A stretch of DNA of 64,000 nucleotides from Macrotrachela quadricornifera (Eukaryota > Rotifera > Eurotatoria > Philodinida > Philodinidae). Positions 1 to 11,663 of this stretch are shown here, piece by piece; within the stretch, counting starts at the first letter, position 1; every line of letters begins with the position of its first letter. The stretch spans positions 1,391,930-1,455,929 of the forward strand of contig JAJEKB010021191.1 in the NCBI GenBank assembly GCA_022393335.1, written 5' to 3'. A program made the translations under genes and the position numbers. The notes under the pieces were generated by a model. The model searched no databases, had not been told where the DNA came from, and saw nothing but the letters and a program-made list of their open reading frames with translations.

Positions 1-445
1 ATCCAACTGCCGGAACGCTTTTGAGTCGGGACTTAGTGCATCTTATAGACTTTAGCTAGACTAGCTTTCAAAAAAAATTTGAGAGGTTTTCGACGAAGCT
101 TCTTCGAAATATGGAGATGGCAAGATATAGGCTTTTTTCTATAGATAGTGTATACACCATGCATTTTTTGAAATCTTCATATTTCGAAGAGGTTTCGTCG
201 AAAACTTCTCAAATTTTTTTTGCAAGCTAGTCTAGCTAAAGTCTATATGTGGGCAAAGTTTCAAGTCAAAACTTCGAGAATAAGGTTGTGCTGTAAAAGT
301 AGAGTCCTATATAGGAAATTCACTAAAATCTCGATATCTCACCAGAAACAAGCCGTGGACATGAACTCTTTTTACTATAAACACAACTCACTAAGGTCTA
401 TAAGATGAACTAAGTCCCGACTCAAAAGCGTTCCAGCAGTTGGAT
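1..445. repeat. Nested inverted-repeat (foldback/MITE-like) element
   Basis: Bases 1-50 and 396-445 are inverted copies with two mismatches, so they form terminal inverted repeats of about 50 bp. Inside them a second inverted pair, roughly 48-114 against 176-247, can fold into its own hairpin. The interior has no protein I recognise. The left end coincides with the window edge, so the target-site duplication cannot be judged and the element might extend further left. This looks like a non-autonomous DNA transposon. Confidence 0.75.
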
Positions 446-964
446 AGGTCCCTCATCAGACTTTTGTTTTTCATTAAAAGAAGTATTTACAATAATTTTT
501 TCAATAAATGCTGTCTAGTGGGTCAACATTGTCAGCCATTTTCCCGATCAATGGAGAATTTTTTTAACCATTTTGTAGAGGAGAAAAAGTTGTACAACAT
601 ATGTGAAATTCATTGTGGAACTCCTAAAAATGACTGAATGGCAGTCGATATACTGAAAAAAATCCACCCAGCTTTCACTCAAAAAATGACTAGCCATGAA
701 CAGTATTTCATAAATAACTATCAACCATTCTATATAAATATAATATGTAAGTAGGTAATTTTGTTCAACTTTTAATGTTCTATCTTTTGGTACATTACAC
801 AAAAAATTTCATTAATTTAATATCATCGTGAGCGTTCGACAGTAAAATTGAGCTAACATTTCACCAGCTCCAACAAATGCGTTAAAAATTTGGATTTAAA
901 GGTTTTTGATGATACTGAAAAATATGAGAATATTAAATCAAAAATCTAAATTTTGTCGTGTGCT
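446..964. other. Intergenic, nothing recognised
   Basis: Short open frames here are unlike any family I know and have no supporting splice sites or repeats. I see no feature to report. Confidence 0.5.
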
Positions 965-1207
965 TCAATTTCCCGATGACCTCGTGAGTGCTCTCTTAAA
1001 TGATTGTACATTCGGTGTAGTGATAAGCAAGTTTCTTTTCTTGATATCGTTCGTAATACCTTCAATTGCCAAATATGTATCAAAAAGAACTTTCCATTCC
1101 TCCCAATCGAATAAATCTGGATCAAACTTATGAAGATGATCACCAGCTGCATATAATTTTTGTCCAATGATAACTGGTTTATCTGGCATTGATGATATTT
1201 TTTTCAA
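965..1207 (-). pseudogene. Gag-like fragment of an LTR retroelement
   Basis: About 80 codons contain the pattern FDWEEWKVLFDTYL followed by IKKRNLLIT. This resembles the start of Ty3/gypsy-type gag proteins (W-x2-W-x3-F-x-x-YL, then a KR-x-LLL helix). The frame starts on a non-ATG codon and shifts near its 3' end into an overlapping frame. No zinc knuckle, protease or reverse transcriptase follows. I read it as a small retroelement scrap. A short coincidental open frame cannot be excluded. Confidence 0.4.
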
Positions 1208-1566
1208 TATAGTAATAAAAAAAACATCTTGCTCTCGTCGCCAATTGTCACATCGTGAGGTTCAAATAAAGAAACAAGAGAAAATATGGAATATATTGAG
1301 CTTTTTGTATTTGAAAAATCGGAAAAAAGAAATGACAGAAATAAGATGATTAATAGAGAAAGATAGAAGAAGAATAAGGATGAACGAATATACACAAACA
1401 TATATATGTGAAGTGTTGGAATATAACCAGAAAGAAAAGGGAAAACAATAAGTGAATACATGGCCAAGAAACCACTGATCACTCTATATTTCAACACATA
1501 CTAGGAAAAGTCCTGATGACACCATTACATCACAGATTTCCACGCATATCTTCACTCTGACTTTCA
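1208..1566. other. Intergenic spacer 3' of the GPCR gene
   Basis: Low-complexity AT-rich sequence. Nothing recognised. Confidence 0.5.
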
Positions 1567-2490
1567 TCAATGATCATTTGGTCGTTTTGGAAATGTTTTC
1601 ATTTCTCTCTCTCTTTCTCTTAAATTTATAATTCGAATAGGTGTTACTTGTGTTGTTTGACGTTGAAAATAAGTTCCGATAGTTTCTCGAATTTCTCGAT
1701 CTAATAATATATTACATGACACTGCAAGTGTAACAGTAAATGTTAAAGAAACGAGATGTACATAATACAATATAGTATATGAATAAATTGATAATATTAT
1801 ATTTGGTATGGCACCCAGAAAACCAATACTAATTATAATCATTGTATTTCGAAGAATTATTAAATCTCGTTTTTGATGTTGAATTGAATTATTTATTGTA
1901 GTTGCATTTTGACTTATTTTGCGAACTCGATAGAGAATATAAATATAAATGAAAATAACTATTACAAATGGTCCAATAAAATTAATAATTAAAAGATAAA
2001 GACCAATATTAGCATATTCTGGTATTAACCAACAAAGAGTTCGTGGATAAAAACGAGCTGTATCAAATATTAGAATAGGTAATGCTAAAATGAAGACAAT
2101 TAACCATTGAATTAATATTAAAATATAATGTGATTTAAATGTTGTTAAACATCGATATTTTGTTGATAAAATTGAAAAAAAGAATCGAGATATAGCTTGA
2201 ATCATAAATGAATGCATTATTTCTCCAATTGAAACATATGTTAAATAAGAACGAAATCGACAAGTAAGATTACTCCTATCCCAATTAATAAACATTGCAT
2301 AAATATAATTAATTATAAAAATAATTGAATATAACATTGATATAAATGATGTATTACAAATAAGTAAATGATTAACTGTATGTAAACGGGGTTTTGTTCG
2401 ATAAATTATTATTAAAATTAATAAAACAATTATTATACAAAGAATTGCAAATATTGATGAAATTAAAACTGTAGTTTCAAAAGTATCCAT
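1567..2490 (-). CDS. Rhodopsin-like G-protein-coupled receptor
   Basis: A 307-residue single-exon protein starting at an ATG. It shows seven hydrophobic segments: about residues 9-31, 42-66, 85-108, 120-142, 160-188, 212-236 and 242-262. A cysteine precedes TM3 (NLTCRFRSY) and one lies in extracellular loop 2 (TLCWL), which would form the usual disulphide. The position of the DRY motif reads ISRFF, so the canonical Asp is absent. The tail after TM7 is short and basic with a repeated Arg-Glu stretch. Layout and sequence style match the large family of small orphan receptors of bdelloid rotifers. Expected location is the plasma membrane; the ligand is unknown. This is the only unbroken receptor in the window. 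Confidence 0.85.
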   Translation of the reverse strand: MDTFETTVLISSIFAILCIIIVLLILIIIYRTKPRLHTVNHLLICNTSFISMLYSIIFIINYIYAMFINWDRSNLTCRFRSYLTYVSIGEIMHSFMIQAISRFFFSILSTKYRCLTTFKSHYILILIQWLIVFILALPILIFDTARFYPRTLCWLIPEYANIGLYLLIINFIGPFVIVIFIYIYILYRVRKISQNATTINNSIQHQKRDLIILRNTMIIISIGFLGAIPNIILSIYSYTILYYVHLVSLTFTVTLAVSCNILLDREIRETIGTYFQRQTTQVTPIRIINLREREREMKTFPKRPNDH

Positions 2491-3050
2491 GATAAAAATG
2501 AAATGAAAATAAAAAAAAATGACAGGTTTATTAGAGAAAAATTAATTCTTTTTAGATTAATTCAAGCATGATTTAGTATCTTTTTTTATTTTGAGAAGCA
2601 TCAATTATATATGAGAAGAAATCTTTTTTTATTTTTATTCTAAAAACAAAATTTTTAATAATACAGAAAACAAATATGATGTATTCCACTGAACTATGGG
2701 ATCAATTTTGAAATTATATACTTCTTAAGAAAAAACGGATGTGGGTGATGAAAAAGAAGTTTATTTCTTTAATTTATTATTCGTTTGATGAATTCAGTAT
2801 TGAAAGAAAATTTGTTCGATTTTTTTTCTCTATGTATGATGATATCAATACTTCTGAATAATCTTTGTTGAGCGAGAAGAAAAAGCATATGTTCAAAGAA
2901 ACGCCTTTTGTTATTGCACAACATATATTCATCGTTAAATTATTGAACATTTCTTCTTATTTTAGTGTTTTTACTTCAATCTTTTTCAAAAATAAGCCAA
3001 CTTTCTTCTTCCTTTTACAGCCTTTGTGAAGTTAAATACTTAAAAAACTA
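2491..3050. other. Intergenic, upstream of the GPCR gene
   Basis: AT-rich DNA with no supported gene. It would hold the promoter of the minus-strand receptor, but I see no specific element. Confidence 0.4.
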
Positions 3051-3263
3051 TTGAAACTCGGATGGATTAAGCGTCCACATCCAATTCACTCTCCTGATTT
3101 GACTTCAATAGATTATCATTTGTTTTGTTCTCATTCTAATTATTTGGACGAGAACAGTCTCAAAATGAATCTTGGTAACTTCTTCAAAGGTGGAATTCTT
3201 TCTCTATCAGAACGTTGGCGACAAGTCATAGATAGTAATGGAGCATACATTGTTGAAAAGTAG
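3051..3263 (+). pseudogene. Mariner transposase C-terminal remnant
   Basis: Seventy codons match the end of a mariner transposase. The stretch HPIHSPDLTSIDYHLFCS is the third catalytic block (HPPYSPDL-x-P-x-DYHLF in the family), and LSERWRQVIDSNGAYIVEK is the conserved tail. The linker between them looks shortened. The N-terminal two thirds, including the first two catalytic Asp residues, are absent upstream, so the copy is dead. No terminal inverted repeats were found. Confidence 0.75.
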
Positions 3264-3997
3264 TTGTATAAAACGCAAAAACTTTCTTGCCAACCCAATA
3301 AAAAGTATTCACTATATAGAGAACTATGCTCATTTGTGGAGTAAAGAGTTTCTCTTGCCTCGATGAAGATCAATGAGACCTAGCACTCATTTCTTATCTG
3401 TATTTATTGAATCACCTCTTTAACTTTGTTTTATAAAAAAAAAATTTTCATTTTAGTCTTATATGTATTCATGCTTTCGCTTGAGGATATTTGAAACAGA
3501 TCCGATTGAGCCATGTTATTTTTGAGCAAGTTTTCGACAAGAGGGATGGTCCTTCATCATTGTCTTTAATTAATTGAAACTTCTCTTCTAACATTAAATC
3601 ATGTCAACTGGTCATCTTTTGGCCGTGAAAGATAGTTGATGTCGATTGTATTGAATACAACATAACGCTATATATAGAGCGATAACAAGGGAAAATCCTA
3701 TAGATGATGGACAAAGAAAAAATCATGAGATGGAAAATTTCATAGATAATGAATAGTGGCGGGGCTAGAAAAAATTTCTAGAGAGGGCTGAGCTCCCTCT
3801 GTCTCCGCCACTTATGATAAACATGAAAGAAAGGAAAATGAAAGGAAAGAAAAAATTCCTTGATACATTGGTGACAACAAGAGAAAAGGAAAATATAATT
3901 ATATACGCCTCGTAATAAAAACAAGAAAAACGTTCACATTAGAGGAGTTATTCTAGCAGATGGGAATAAAAAACCATTTACTGTTCACTATAAAGAG
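3264..3997. other. Intergenic with a short GC-rich hairpin
   Basis: No gene is supported. Around 3755-3812 a short GC-rich inverted repeat (AGTGGCGGGGC against its near complement) stands out from AT-rich surroundings and may be a tiny foldback scrap. Confidence 0.4.
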
Positions 3998-4207
3998 ATG
4001 TTCACAGAGAGCGGTTTCAGTGTAAGTACACAAAAACGAAATTCATTACAAAATAAACAAAAATATATTCATATTTTATATGAACAAATTCACCAACATA
4101 AAAATGTTCTTATTGTACCATTTGTTTTAACTATTCTCAGTATTTTACGTTTAATTATATCATTACTTACTTTTGATTTGATTTGTTTTACCATCAAATA
4201 TTTATAG
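3998..4207 (+). pseudogene. GPCR fragment (loop 3 to TM6 only)
   Basis: Sixty-nine codons in which a basic stretch (YIHILYEQIHQHKNV) leads into a hydrophobic helix (LIVPFVLTILSILRLIISLL). This layout resembles intracellular loop 3 and TM6 of a class of bdelloid 7TM receptors. There is no TM1-5 upstream in any frame and no TM7 downstream. I call it a receptor fragment with modest confidence. It could also be an exon of a gene whose other parts I cannot see. Confidence 0.35.
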
Positions 4208-4535
4208 ACAAGCTTTTTAAAAAGTTATGAATCATTATAAAAATATCATCATAAGACCTTCAGAAATTAGTTGACCAACATGCATTGACTTTTGCTTTTG
4301 TTTTATATGTTTTGCCCTGAGGATGACTGTGATTAGAGTAGATAAAGCTACACTTACGCATACTCATATCTAGACACAGTTGGCACACACCATTTGTGCA
4401 ATATGAAGTTCTTTCCTCGTGATTGTATTTCATATGAAGACAATGTTCAACTTATTTTTGTTTATTATGAAACAAACAATATTTCCTTAAAGCATTGTCA
4501 GAGTTTCCACCAAAAACAATAGGACGTGCACGTCT

Positions 4536-4981
4536 TTATAATGTTCGTGTTCGAAGATCATTTGTCGACTGAATCGTGTTCGATAGATGTTGACCAAACG
4601 ATATTTCCTTTAGGAAAATATCTCGATACTGCTTCGAAGGTAAAACATACAAAAAGAAAATACTCATATGTGGTGCGAATAATATGTAATGTATCACTAG
4701 AGCAACATGTGGAAACCACTGATTATTATCATAATCACAAGTATTCAGAAATAGAATTCTTATTTCAGGTAACTGTGTCACAAAGCAAGCGACAAGACTC
4801 AGCAAAAGATTAATTCGTTTTCGTGTTTGATCCATTGGAGTACTACGTACCATTTTTTATGAGCATGAATCTTTGATCGAGTGATTACAATTATGACTAT
4901 CGATGCTGCTACTAGATTGGATGACTTGACGATCTCCTCAAAAAAATAGATGCCGTACCATTTTCCATGGGATATCGACAT
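4536..4981 (-). pseudogene. GPCR remnant, TM5-TM7, frameshifted
   Basis: Read on the minus strand, one frame (about 4981 to 4857) gives a TM5-like helix, LVAASIVIIVITRSK, followed by HAHKK. The protein then continues in another frame (4853 to 4536) with MDQTRKRINLLLSLVACF (loop 3 and TM6) and a TM7-like segment containing PHMSIFFLYVLPSKQYRDIF, where the usual NPxxY is altered. The join needs a one-base shift near 4855 and has no splice signals, so it is a broken gene. TM1-4 were not found between 4981 and 5520. Confidence 0.7.
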
Positions 4982-7900
4982 CCCTATAAATTTTTACGAT
5001 ACTGCTGCATCAGCATAAACCTGTATCCATGTCAGAATCTGTACAGGATACCGTTTGAACAACCACATATCAAAGATTTACAATAGGATAATGTCGTTTC
5101 CTAACAGAACTCGTAGGCAAATCGTTTACATTTCTACAGTATACCACTTAATTCTAAACGACATCCTTTCAATTATCGTACATTAAAAGTTTGTAAAGAA
5201 ACAGTCTCCTCCTAAGTGTAAGCAATGTTCTATAGAAGATCGTTAATAGTGTATAGTGAATACATGTACGTGTACGTTGTCTCCCCAATGGCAATCTGTT
5301 ATGGCACATATTATAGATGCGCCATAAATGACAGTTGTGTTGTGTGATATATATGTATGTTCGTTCTCTTTCTGTCTTTTCTTACATATACATAATATCA
5401 TCTAGGCCTACTTCTTTTCTATCGTTTTGTTAGGTGTTTTCTTCTCTCTTTTCTTTGATGTGATAATTTAGGTATATTCCAAGTGCATTCTAGCTACCTT
5501 TGAAATATCCCATTGAATGGCGTAATTGCTGGTAGAGTGTGAGATGATGAGTTCACACTCGATTTCGAAAGCTTTTGTGAGTAAATCAATATCATATATC
5601 AAACAGCGATATCCTATTGGAAATGGTATGATATCCAAAAATCAAAGACATCGTCAACTGCTGCCACTATTGAGAGTATTCTGTGGATATCCCAAACCAC
5701 CTCAAACTATCTGAAAACTTTTCTCTGAAACATGCACATTTTGAAAGATTTCTCTCTGGAAAAGGCTGAATTACAACTATTAAAAATCTCGATACCGGGT
5801 GTAGCTGTAATATGACACCCCTCAGAGAATGCATTGAAGTTTAAGAATAGAACAATTGGACTCACTATCCCCCTAATATTTCTTCGCAAACGTGACGAAC
5901 TTCTTAATGTTTTTTTTTTTATTGTCAATGCATATGAGGAAGTATTTCACGCTTTATTTCCGCAGGAATTGTGTGCTCAGCTGTTTCTTGTTGATTACAA
6001 AAAAAAACAAACCAGGGTAATATCTACACTATTGCGATGTAAATTTTGTTTTACTTTGCCAAATAGAATAAAAACAAATTGTATTTTTTTTACAGAATCA
6101 ATCAAGATGCATGTATAATGGGAAAAAAGCGTAAGAAACAAAAGAACGACAATGAGTAGCTGTTTTGTCTTACAGTTGTGATGTTGCAAAACCTATTAAT
6201 AAAAACAAAGTTAAACAACCAGAAAGAACGGCAAGCCATCAATTGATGCAGTTACTTGGAGAATTCAGAAAATAATCATGAGCAAATTTTACTTGGATTT
6301 TGCAATGTAACTATACATTAAATTTAGTAGACTGAGCAAAGTTTTTGTTGAAGCCATTTCAGCAAGCTGTATATAGAAGCATCACGTATTTATATTACAT
6401 GAGAATCAGCATATACCAATAAATAGTCCTATATTTTCGGCAAAGTATCTGAGTCATTACAATCGAATATCATTATCGACGAATTTATCCTTATTAATGT
6501 TTTACTTTTTAAAACTACTCATGTTGGTGTCTCACTTACGTTAATAAATGTTCTAGAGCAACATTTTTTTCGCATACTATCAGAAACGATCGAGTTTGTT
6601 ACCTAGATTCTAAAGGAAAAATTCAAAATGCTCAAAGTAAAAAAAACGTGGAAATGTAACGATATCTACTAAAGAAAATCCTGAAGATCTCCCATTATTA
6701 GGGAGATGTGGTCAAATTGATTATTACCAGATACAAGATTTTTCGATAGAAAAAGTCTATGTTGTTTCCAAGTCGAATAAAAATGGTGAAGACAAGAATA
6801 TATCAATCTTATGTAAAAGCTTTAAATAATGTTTGAATAAGTTGGGTCAGAATTTTATTCTCAGGAAAAATCAAATTCACACTCTCAACACACAGTAATT
6901 TTCTGCTGCTTTTTCTGCATCTACAAAAAAACTGATAGCATCCATATAAGCATTTTTTCAATTCTCTTGAGTCATTAGTTATGAGATGCAGGTCTGAGAG
7001 CTGCTTTCAAACACTGAATGAGAAAAGAAAATTGAAAATGATTTATGTGTCGTTCTTGGAAACAGTATCATTTGTATATGAAGTCTGGCGACACTAGACA
7101 AATAAGCGAAAATATTTTTCATTCTCCAAAAACATATTAATTCATGTAACTGTTTGGCTTCCACTGTAGAGCAGTATATTTATTTCTGATGTCTGAATTT
7201 TTGGTTGGTTTTTACCAACTGCTTAATTTCATAAAAAAATTGTATAGAAGTATGTATTCTGTTTTTTTTCTCTTCCAACTGAAGCGAGAGAAAAAACATT
7301 ACTCGTCTGTCGATGTTCTTCAAATTTTCTCGTTTTGTTGCCTAGACAGTAAAAATGAATACCACAATATTTCCAACTTACTGTCGCGTCTGTCATTATG
7401 TGCGTAGTATTTTGATGTTGAACCTCCGGCTATAAAAGAGAGTAAGTAGAATGTGGTGAAAATACATTCCTACTCACGAGTTGTATTGCGAAGGTAAGAC
7501 ACGACGATTGATACTCGTCTATATCGAACACGAAAACAAGATTTATTCGATCGAAAAATTCGACAAATTTTTCCGTTAGTAGATACTTTCTTCCTTGAGT
7601 TATCTTTAAATTACCGATCTCAACCACATGTATTGCATCAATATGAGCTCGGATCAGGGGGGGGGGGTGAGACAGCTCAGTCCCTTACAAGAATAGAAGT
7701 TTGCTTTATTTCTGTTCAAGATTTTTACGAAAACGTCGATTAATTTTACTTTCTTTCGAAAACAGTTAGTGGCGCCTAGAGAGCTCACAGTGCGTGGGAA
7801 TATTTTCAGAGATGAAAGAAGGTTATACATGTTGCGAATATCGGAGTTCTAAGACATAAAAATGAGACACGATAGTAATGAGAACCATACATAAAGTTAA

Positions 7901-8156
7901 AATGTTGGTTTTGAACACACTTTCTCCCGCACTCCAGGGAGATTCAAAGCGGTTTTCCCCTACTACTGAATCTGAGAGTATTGTTCTGACTATATTTTCG
8001 CTTAGATCCAAATGGAAGGAACTATTCTTTCTCACTCTCATCTTCAAGGACTTTTTTGAACGGTAACAAAAGAAGTCTCCCAATGAAAGACTTTCAAGCA
8101 ATTCTATGAGTCGATGTGAAAACACGATGTTTGCTCATTTTGTCAGGTATTTTTCA
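4982..8156. other. Long gene-poor stretch
   Basis: About 3.2 kb with only short frames that resemble nothing known to me. A run of 11 G residues at about 7657-7667 is conspicuous in such AT-rich DNA. No transposon protein or clear inverted repeat was found. Confidence 0.4.
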
Positions 8157-8157
8157 G
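8156..8157 (+). promoter_or_regulatory. Splice acceptor just upstream of start codon
   Basis: A pyrimidine-rich tract ending TTTTTCAG lies 13 nt before the ATG at 8171, and I see no matching coding exon upstream. It could be the end of a 5' UTR intron or a spliced-leader trans-splice acceptor; bdelloids are known to trans-splice a leader. Confidence 0.4.
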
Positions 8158-8170
8158 ATCTACAAAATAA

Positions 8171-10370
8171 ATGGCAACTTCGAAATTGAATTCATCCGGT
8201 CGGCGGAAACTAGCATTGATTATTGGGAATGATAGCTACAAACCATCCTGTGCACTAAATTATTCTCGTAATAATGTCAATGATCTTGGTGAGGCGCTCA
8301 AAAAGCTCAATTTTGAGGTGACAAAATCCTGTGATTTAAACAAACAACAGATGAACACGTCTATTGCTGAATTTGGTAGAAAAGTCTGCGACGGTGACTT
8401 AGTGTTATTCTATTTTTCTGGTTATGCTAGTCATGTGGACAAGAAAAACTATATGATACCTATTGATGATGCTAAAATAGAAAGCGATAGAGACATTGAA
8501 GATTTTGCTGTCATCATTGAACGTCAATTTGAACGATTAGTAAATAAAAAGTCATCGTGCTCAATCATATTTATTTTGGATTGTTGCAAACCATATTTTC
8601 TGAAAAGTACGTCAGCAATCACTAGTAAATGCAACAATTCAGTACATTATCAAAGCAATGTTTGTTTTCTTTAGCTGCGACCGAAGGCAAACCTCTATCT
8701 AAAATCAAACTACCTGCTGGAGTGTTCATTCAATATGCTTGTACTCCTGATCAAACAATACAGGATACTGTAACAACTGGTCGTAATAGTTTGTTCACCA
8801 AACACTTGCTAAAACATATTAGTCAAGAAAATACTGATGTTAATATTTTGTTTCAAAAGATAGCCGACGAAGTCTCTCGAGAAAGCAATGGTAAACAAAG
8901 ACCATCCTCCATGAGTGGACTTCAGACAGATCAACAAATCTATTTGAACGAAGGTAATATGACTGATGTTTTTCAGACAGTTGCTTTCCCACAAAGGAAG
9001 TGATCAAGTCTGTTACATATGAGTGAAATGGTCATAATATTAACTGTTTTATTATACCACACTTTTTTTTGAGAGGCATTCAACAGTTGTCTTTTAAAAA
9101 GTTTTTGCTTGTTTTAGTTGATCGATCATTGGATAATGATTGGAATGAACAAAAGGAGGGCAGTCTTCAAGTAGCAAAACAGGAGCAAGCTCAGTTAAAA
9201 GCTTATTATGGCAACTTTTCAAGCATCGGCGACATTACAAACGACGCACGACCAGGCATTAAAGAAGCTAAAGCACTGACAAAATCCATTCTTCAAACAG
9301 TACCTTCCGGAGATGTCACCGAAAGAACTACTGCTTGCCATGTCGTGTACAATTTACTTAAAGCACAAAATATAGAATGCATATTTTTCGATTCTACTCA
9401 GCGTAGCGGATATCTTCGAGACTCATCCTCAATCTTGGCGGAGATTGAGTCTAAAGAGAGGCCATTCGTGTTAAACTTAAACAGTAGTGCAGGATTGGGA
9501 AACAATAAAGAACCTGCTACTGAACATGGCAATATAAGATTGGCTCGAAAATTAACAGATGCCATCCAACAGAACGAATCTGATCCCATTCTTGACGATA
9601 TAAAAAACCGATTAGCAACAGCGCATCGTGTAAAGAAAGAGAACATCCAGTTAAAATCCGCGTTTGTTGGCTCATTCAGCATCGTTTACATGCTGGAAAA
9701 CTCCACAGACGTTGATATGAGATCACTTGAGGAACTTCCAAAAAGACTGAAAAGTCAATTTGAAGAATTCACAGATACAAAACTTCATCCATTATTGTGC
9801 CGTCCAGCATTTGATATATCCATGTTTGATAAAAAAGGAAATAAGACGTTTCCGTATCCACCTATAACTCATGAAGTTGGACCGCCAGGGCGCACTCAAA
9901 CATATATATCACCAGCTGGATGGACCCGTTATGGTTTAAAAGTCTTAGGCAAGTTTTCAGATGGTGATAAATGGTTAGAACCATTTAATGATCCAGCAAA
10001 TTGGTATCGAGCTTTTCACGGGACAGGACGTGCATCAAAAGACGATTTTAGTAAATCGAAACAATCATTCGACCAACAATTTGCATCTGTTGATGCTATG
10101 GCAAGTATTCATAAAACTGGCTTCCGTAAAGCAAGAGTTGCTTATCATGGAGCTGGAGTGTATTGTTCTCCGGATCCAGCATTTCCTGAAAAAGACTATG
10201 TTGGAACTGTTGAATGTGATACACAACAAGGAAGGAAAAGATATAAAAGTATGCTGCAAGTTGCTGTAAATCCTTATGGTGTTACCATCACTAATGTTAA
10301 GTCAATATGGGTCGTACCGAATCCAGAAGACATTCGACCCTACGGTATACTTATTAAAGAAGCTCCTTGA
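8171..10370 (+). CDS. Caspase-like / ART-like fusion protein, 3 exons
   Basis: Exons 8171-8624, 8675-8953 and 9118-10370 join in phase to give 661 residues. The introns (8625-8674 and 8954-9117) have GT donors and pyrimidine-AG acceptors. The first junction completes ACT and the second completes GTT, giving YLNE-VDRS. Residues about 12-245 form a peptidase C14 (caspase/metacaspase) domain: RRKLALIIGNDSY opening, ILDCCK with the catalytic Cys at about 139, then GVFIQYACTPDQT and NSLFTKHLLKHI. The catalytic His block (SGHG in the family) reads SGYASH, with Tyr at residue 85, so proteolysis is doubtful. A middle region of about 250 residues is unrecognised. The last 150 or so residues contain WYRAFHGTG and GVYCSPDPAFPE, which resemble the His and Tyr blocks of ADP-ribosyltransferase-fold domains; that assignment is inference. 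A signalling or immune-type role is possible. An intron-containing start at 8171 is supported by a good ATG after an acceptor. Confidence 0.8.
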
Positions 10371-10963
10371 ATATTCTTATTCATCGTAGTTTTTTCAGTT
10401 GTTTATTCTTTTTTTTATAGTTTTTTCAAAATACATTTAAGAGTTTGCTATTGTCATAAATCATCAAAACGACTTGATTATTGTAATCTTTTTAGATGAT
10501 AATTGTTTTGATATACCTTCTACACTAAAAGGACAGAAATGCTACGACAAAGACTGAACAGTACCGTTTTCGTCTTTCATTCCGAAACATCACATCGAAC
10601 TGATTCATAGTTACAATTTTCACATCTTGTTGATACATTCTTCTGATAAAAGAAACTGTCGAGAAAACAGAATACAGAATTCACTGCATAGAACGTTTCT
10701 TGTCTATTGTTGATTTATTCACTTTTATTTCTACTGAAATCGAGTAGGTGAGAAAAAATTCATTAATTTTTTTTTCTTTCTTTCTAGTCTTTCGCTGATT
10801 GCAACAGTGTCAATAAACCAACTTCAACTTTTTATTGAGTATTTCTTTTTTTTTACAGTGAAAGAGTGATCACTTGCAGTGTCGATGAATTGGATGCAGA
10901 GAAACAGTGTGAAGACGATTTTTCTGCAAAATTTGCTTGTAAAGTTTTGATTTTGTTAATTGT
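10371..10963. other. Intergenic between fusion gene and LRR gene
   Basis: AT-rich sequence. Pyrimidine tracts ending in AG near 10785 and 10857 and the acceptor at 10964-10965 suggest that part of this is intron or leader of the LRR gene. No coding sequence is supported. Confidence 0.4.
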
Positions 10964-10979
10964 AGATTATATATTGATT

Positions 10980-11663
10980 ATGTCGACGAATGAATCCAGT
11001 CCAACATTGGAAGAACAAATCGATCAGTTTGCACCGACCGACGAGAATAATTTATCGATAACATTAAATAATCAAAAGGTAACTGATCAAAATATGGACA
11101 CTATTGTTAAACATGCCATTCAAAAAAGACAATGCATCTCTCTTGACTTACATGACAATAAGATCACCTGGGAAGGCACGTCAATTTTATCTGCAGCATT
11201 GACTAACAATACAACATTGAAGACACTTCATCTACATCATAATCCATTATCTGATAAGGGTATATATGTTCTCGCACAAATACTCACCTCAAAAAATGAC
11301 ACCCTTGAAGTCCTTGGTCTTAATGAGATTGATCTGACAGATGTTGGTGGAGAGGATCTAGCTGCGATGCTTCAAAAAAATCATACCTTAACACATTTAC
11401 ATTTAAAAGGCAATAAGATTGGTGATCGAGGTATACAATATTTAGCTGATGCACTTACAAACTATAATACAACATTGACACATTTGGAGCTGGCTGAAAA
11501 TAAGTTTGAAAGTGACTCAAGTGTTGATTATCTTGCTGATATGATCAAACGTAATCGATCGTTGAAAGTACTCGATGTACGACTTTGTAATATATCAGAT
11601 TCGGGCAAAACCAAACTTCAAGAAGCAATCGAATCTAATAAAAACTTACAAGTTCTTTTATAA
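10980..11663 (+). CDS. Leucine-rich repeat protein (ribonuclease-inhibitor type)
   Basis: The chosen ATG at 10980 begins MSTNESSPTLEEQ and gives 227 residues. The open frame extends back to 10866, but an acceptor-like AG at 10964-10965 and the change in composition favour the later start. After an acidic 40-residue lead there are about six repeats of 28 residues: LDLHDNKITWEGTSILSAAL, LHLHHNPLSDKGIYVLAQIL, LGLNEIDLTDVGGEDLAAML, LHLKGNKIGDRGIQYLADAL, LELAENKFE and LDVRLCNISDSG. They follow the alternating strand-helix pattern of RI/NLR-type LRRs, a protein-binding scaffold. There is no NACHT or signal peptide, so it is probably a cytosolic binding protein. It lies 0.6 kb downstream of the caspase-like gene on the same strand, and a functional link is conceivable but unproven. 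Confidence 0.85.
   Translation: MSTNESSPTLEEQIDQFAPTDENNLSITLNNQKVTDQNMDTIVKHAIQKRQCISLDLHDNKITWEGTSILSAALTNNTTLKTLHLHHNPLSDKGIYVLAQILTSKNDTLEVLGLNEIDLTDVGGEDLAAMLQKNHTLTHLHLKGNKIGDRGIQYLADALTNYNTTLTHLELAENKFESDSSVDYLADMIKRNRSLKVLDVRLCNISDSGKTKLQEAIESNKNLQVLL

Noticed and set aside
7657..7667. Run of 11 G as a telomere or quadruplex element
   Set aside because: A single run is not a telomeric repeat and may be a length artefact.
9069..9117. Start of a separate gene at 9069
   Set aside because: The first codon is TTG and the region lies in the intron 8954-9117; joining exons is in phase and gives a normal end of the caspase-like domain.
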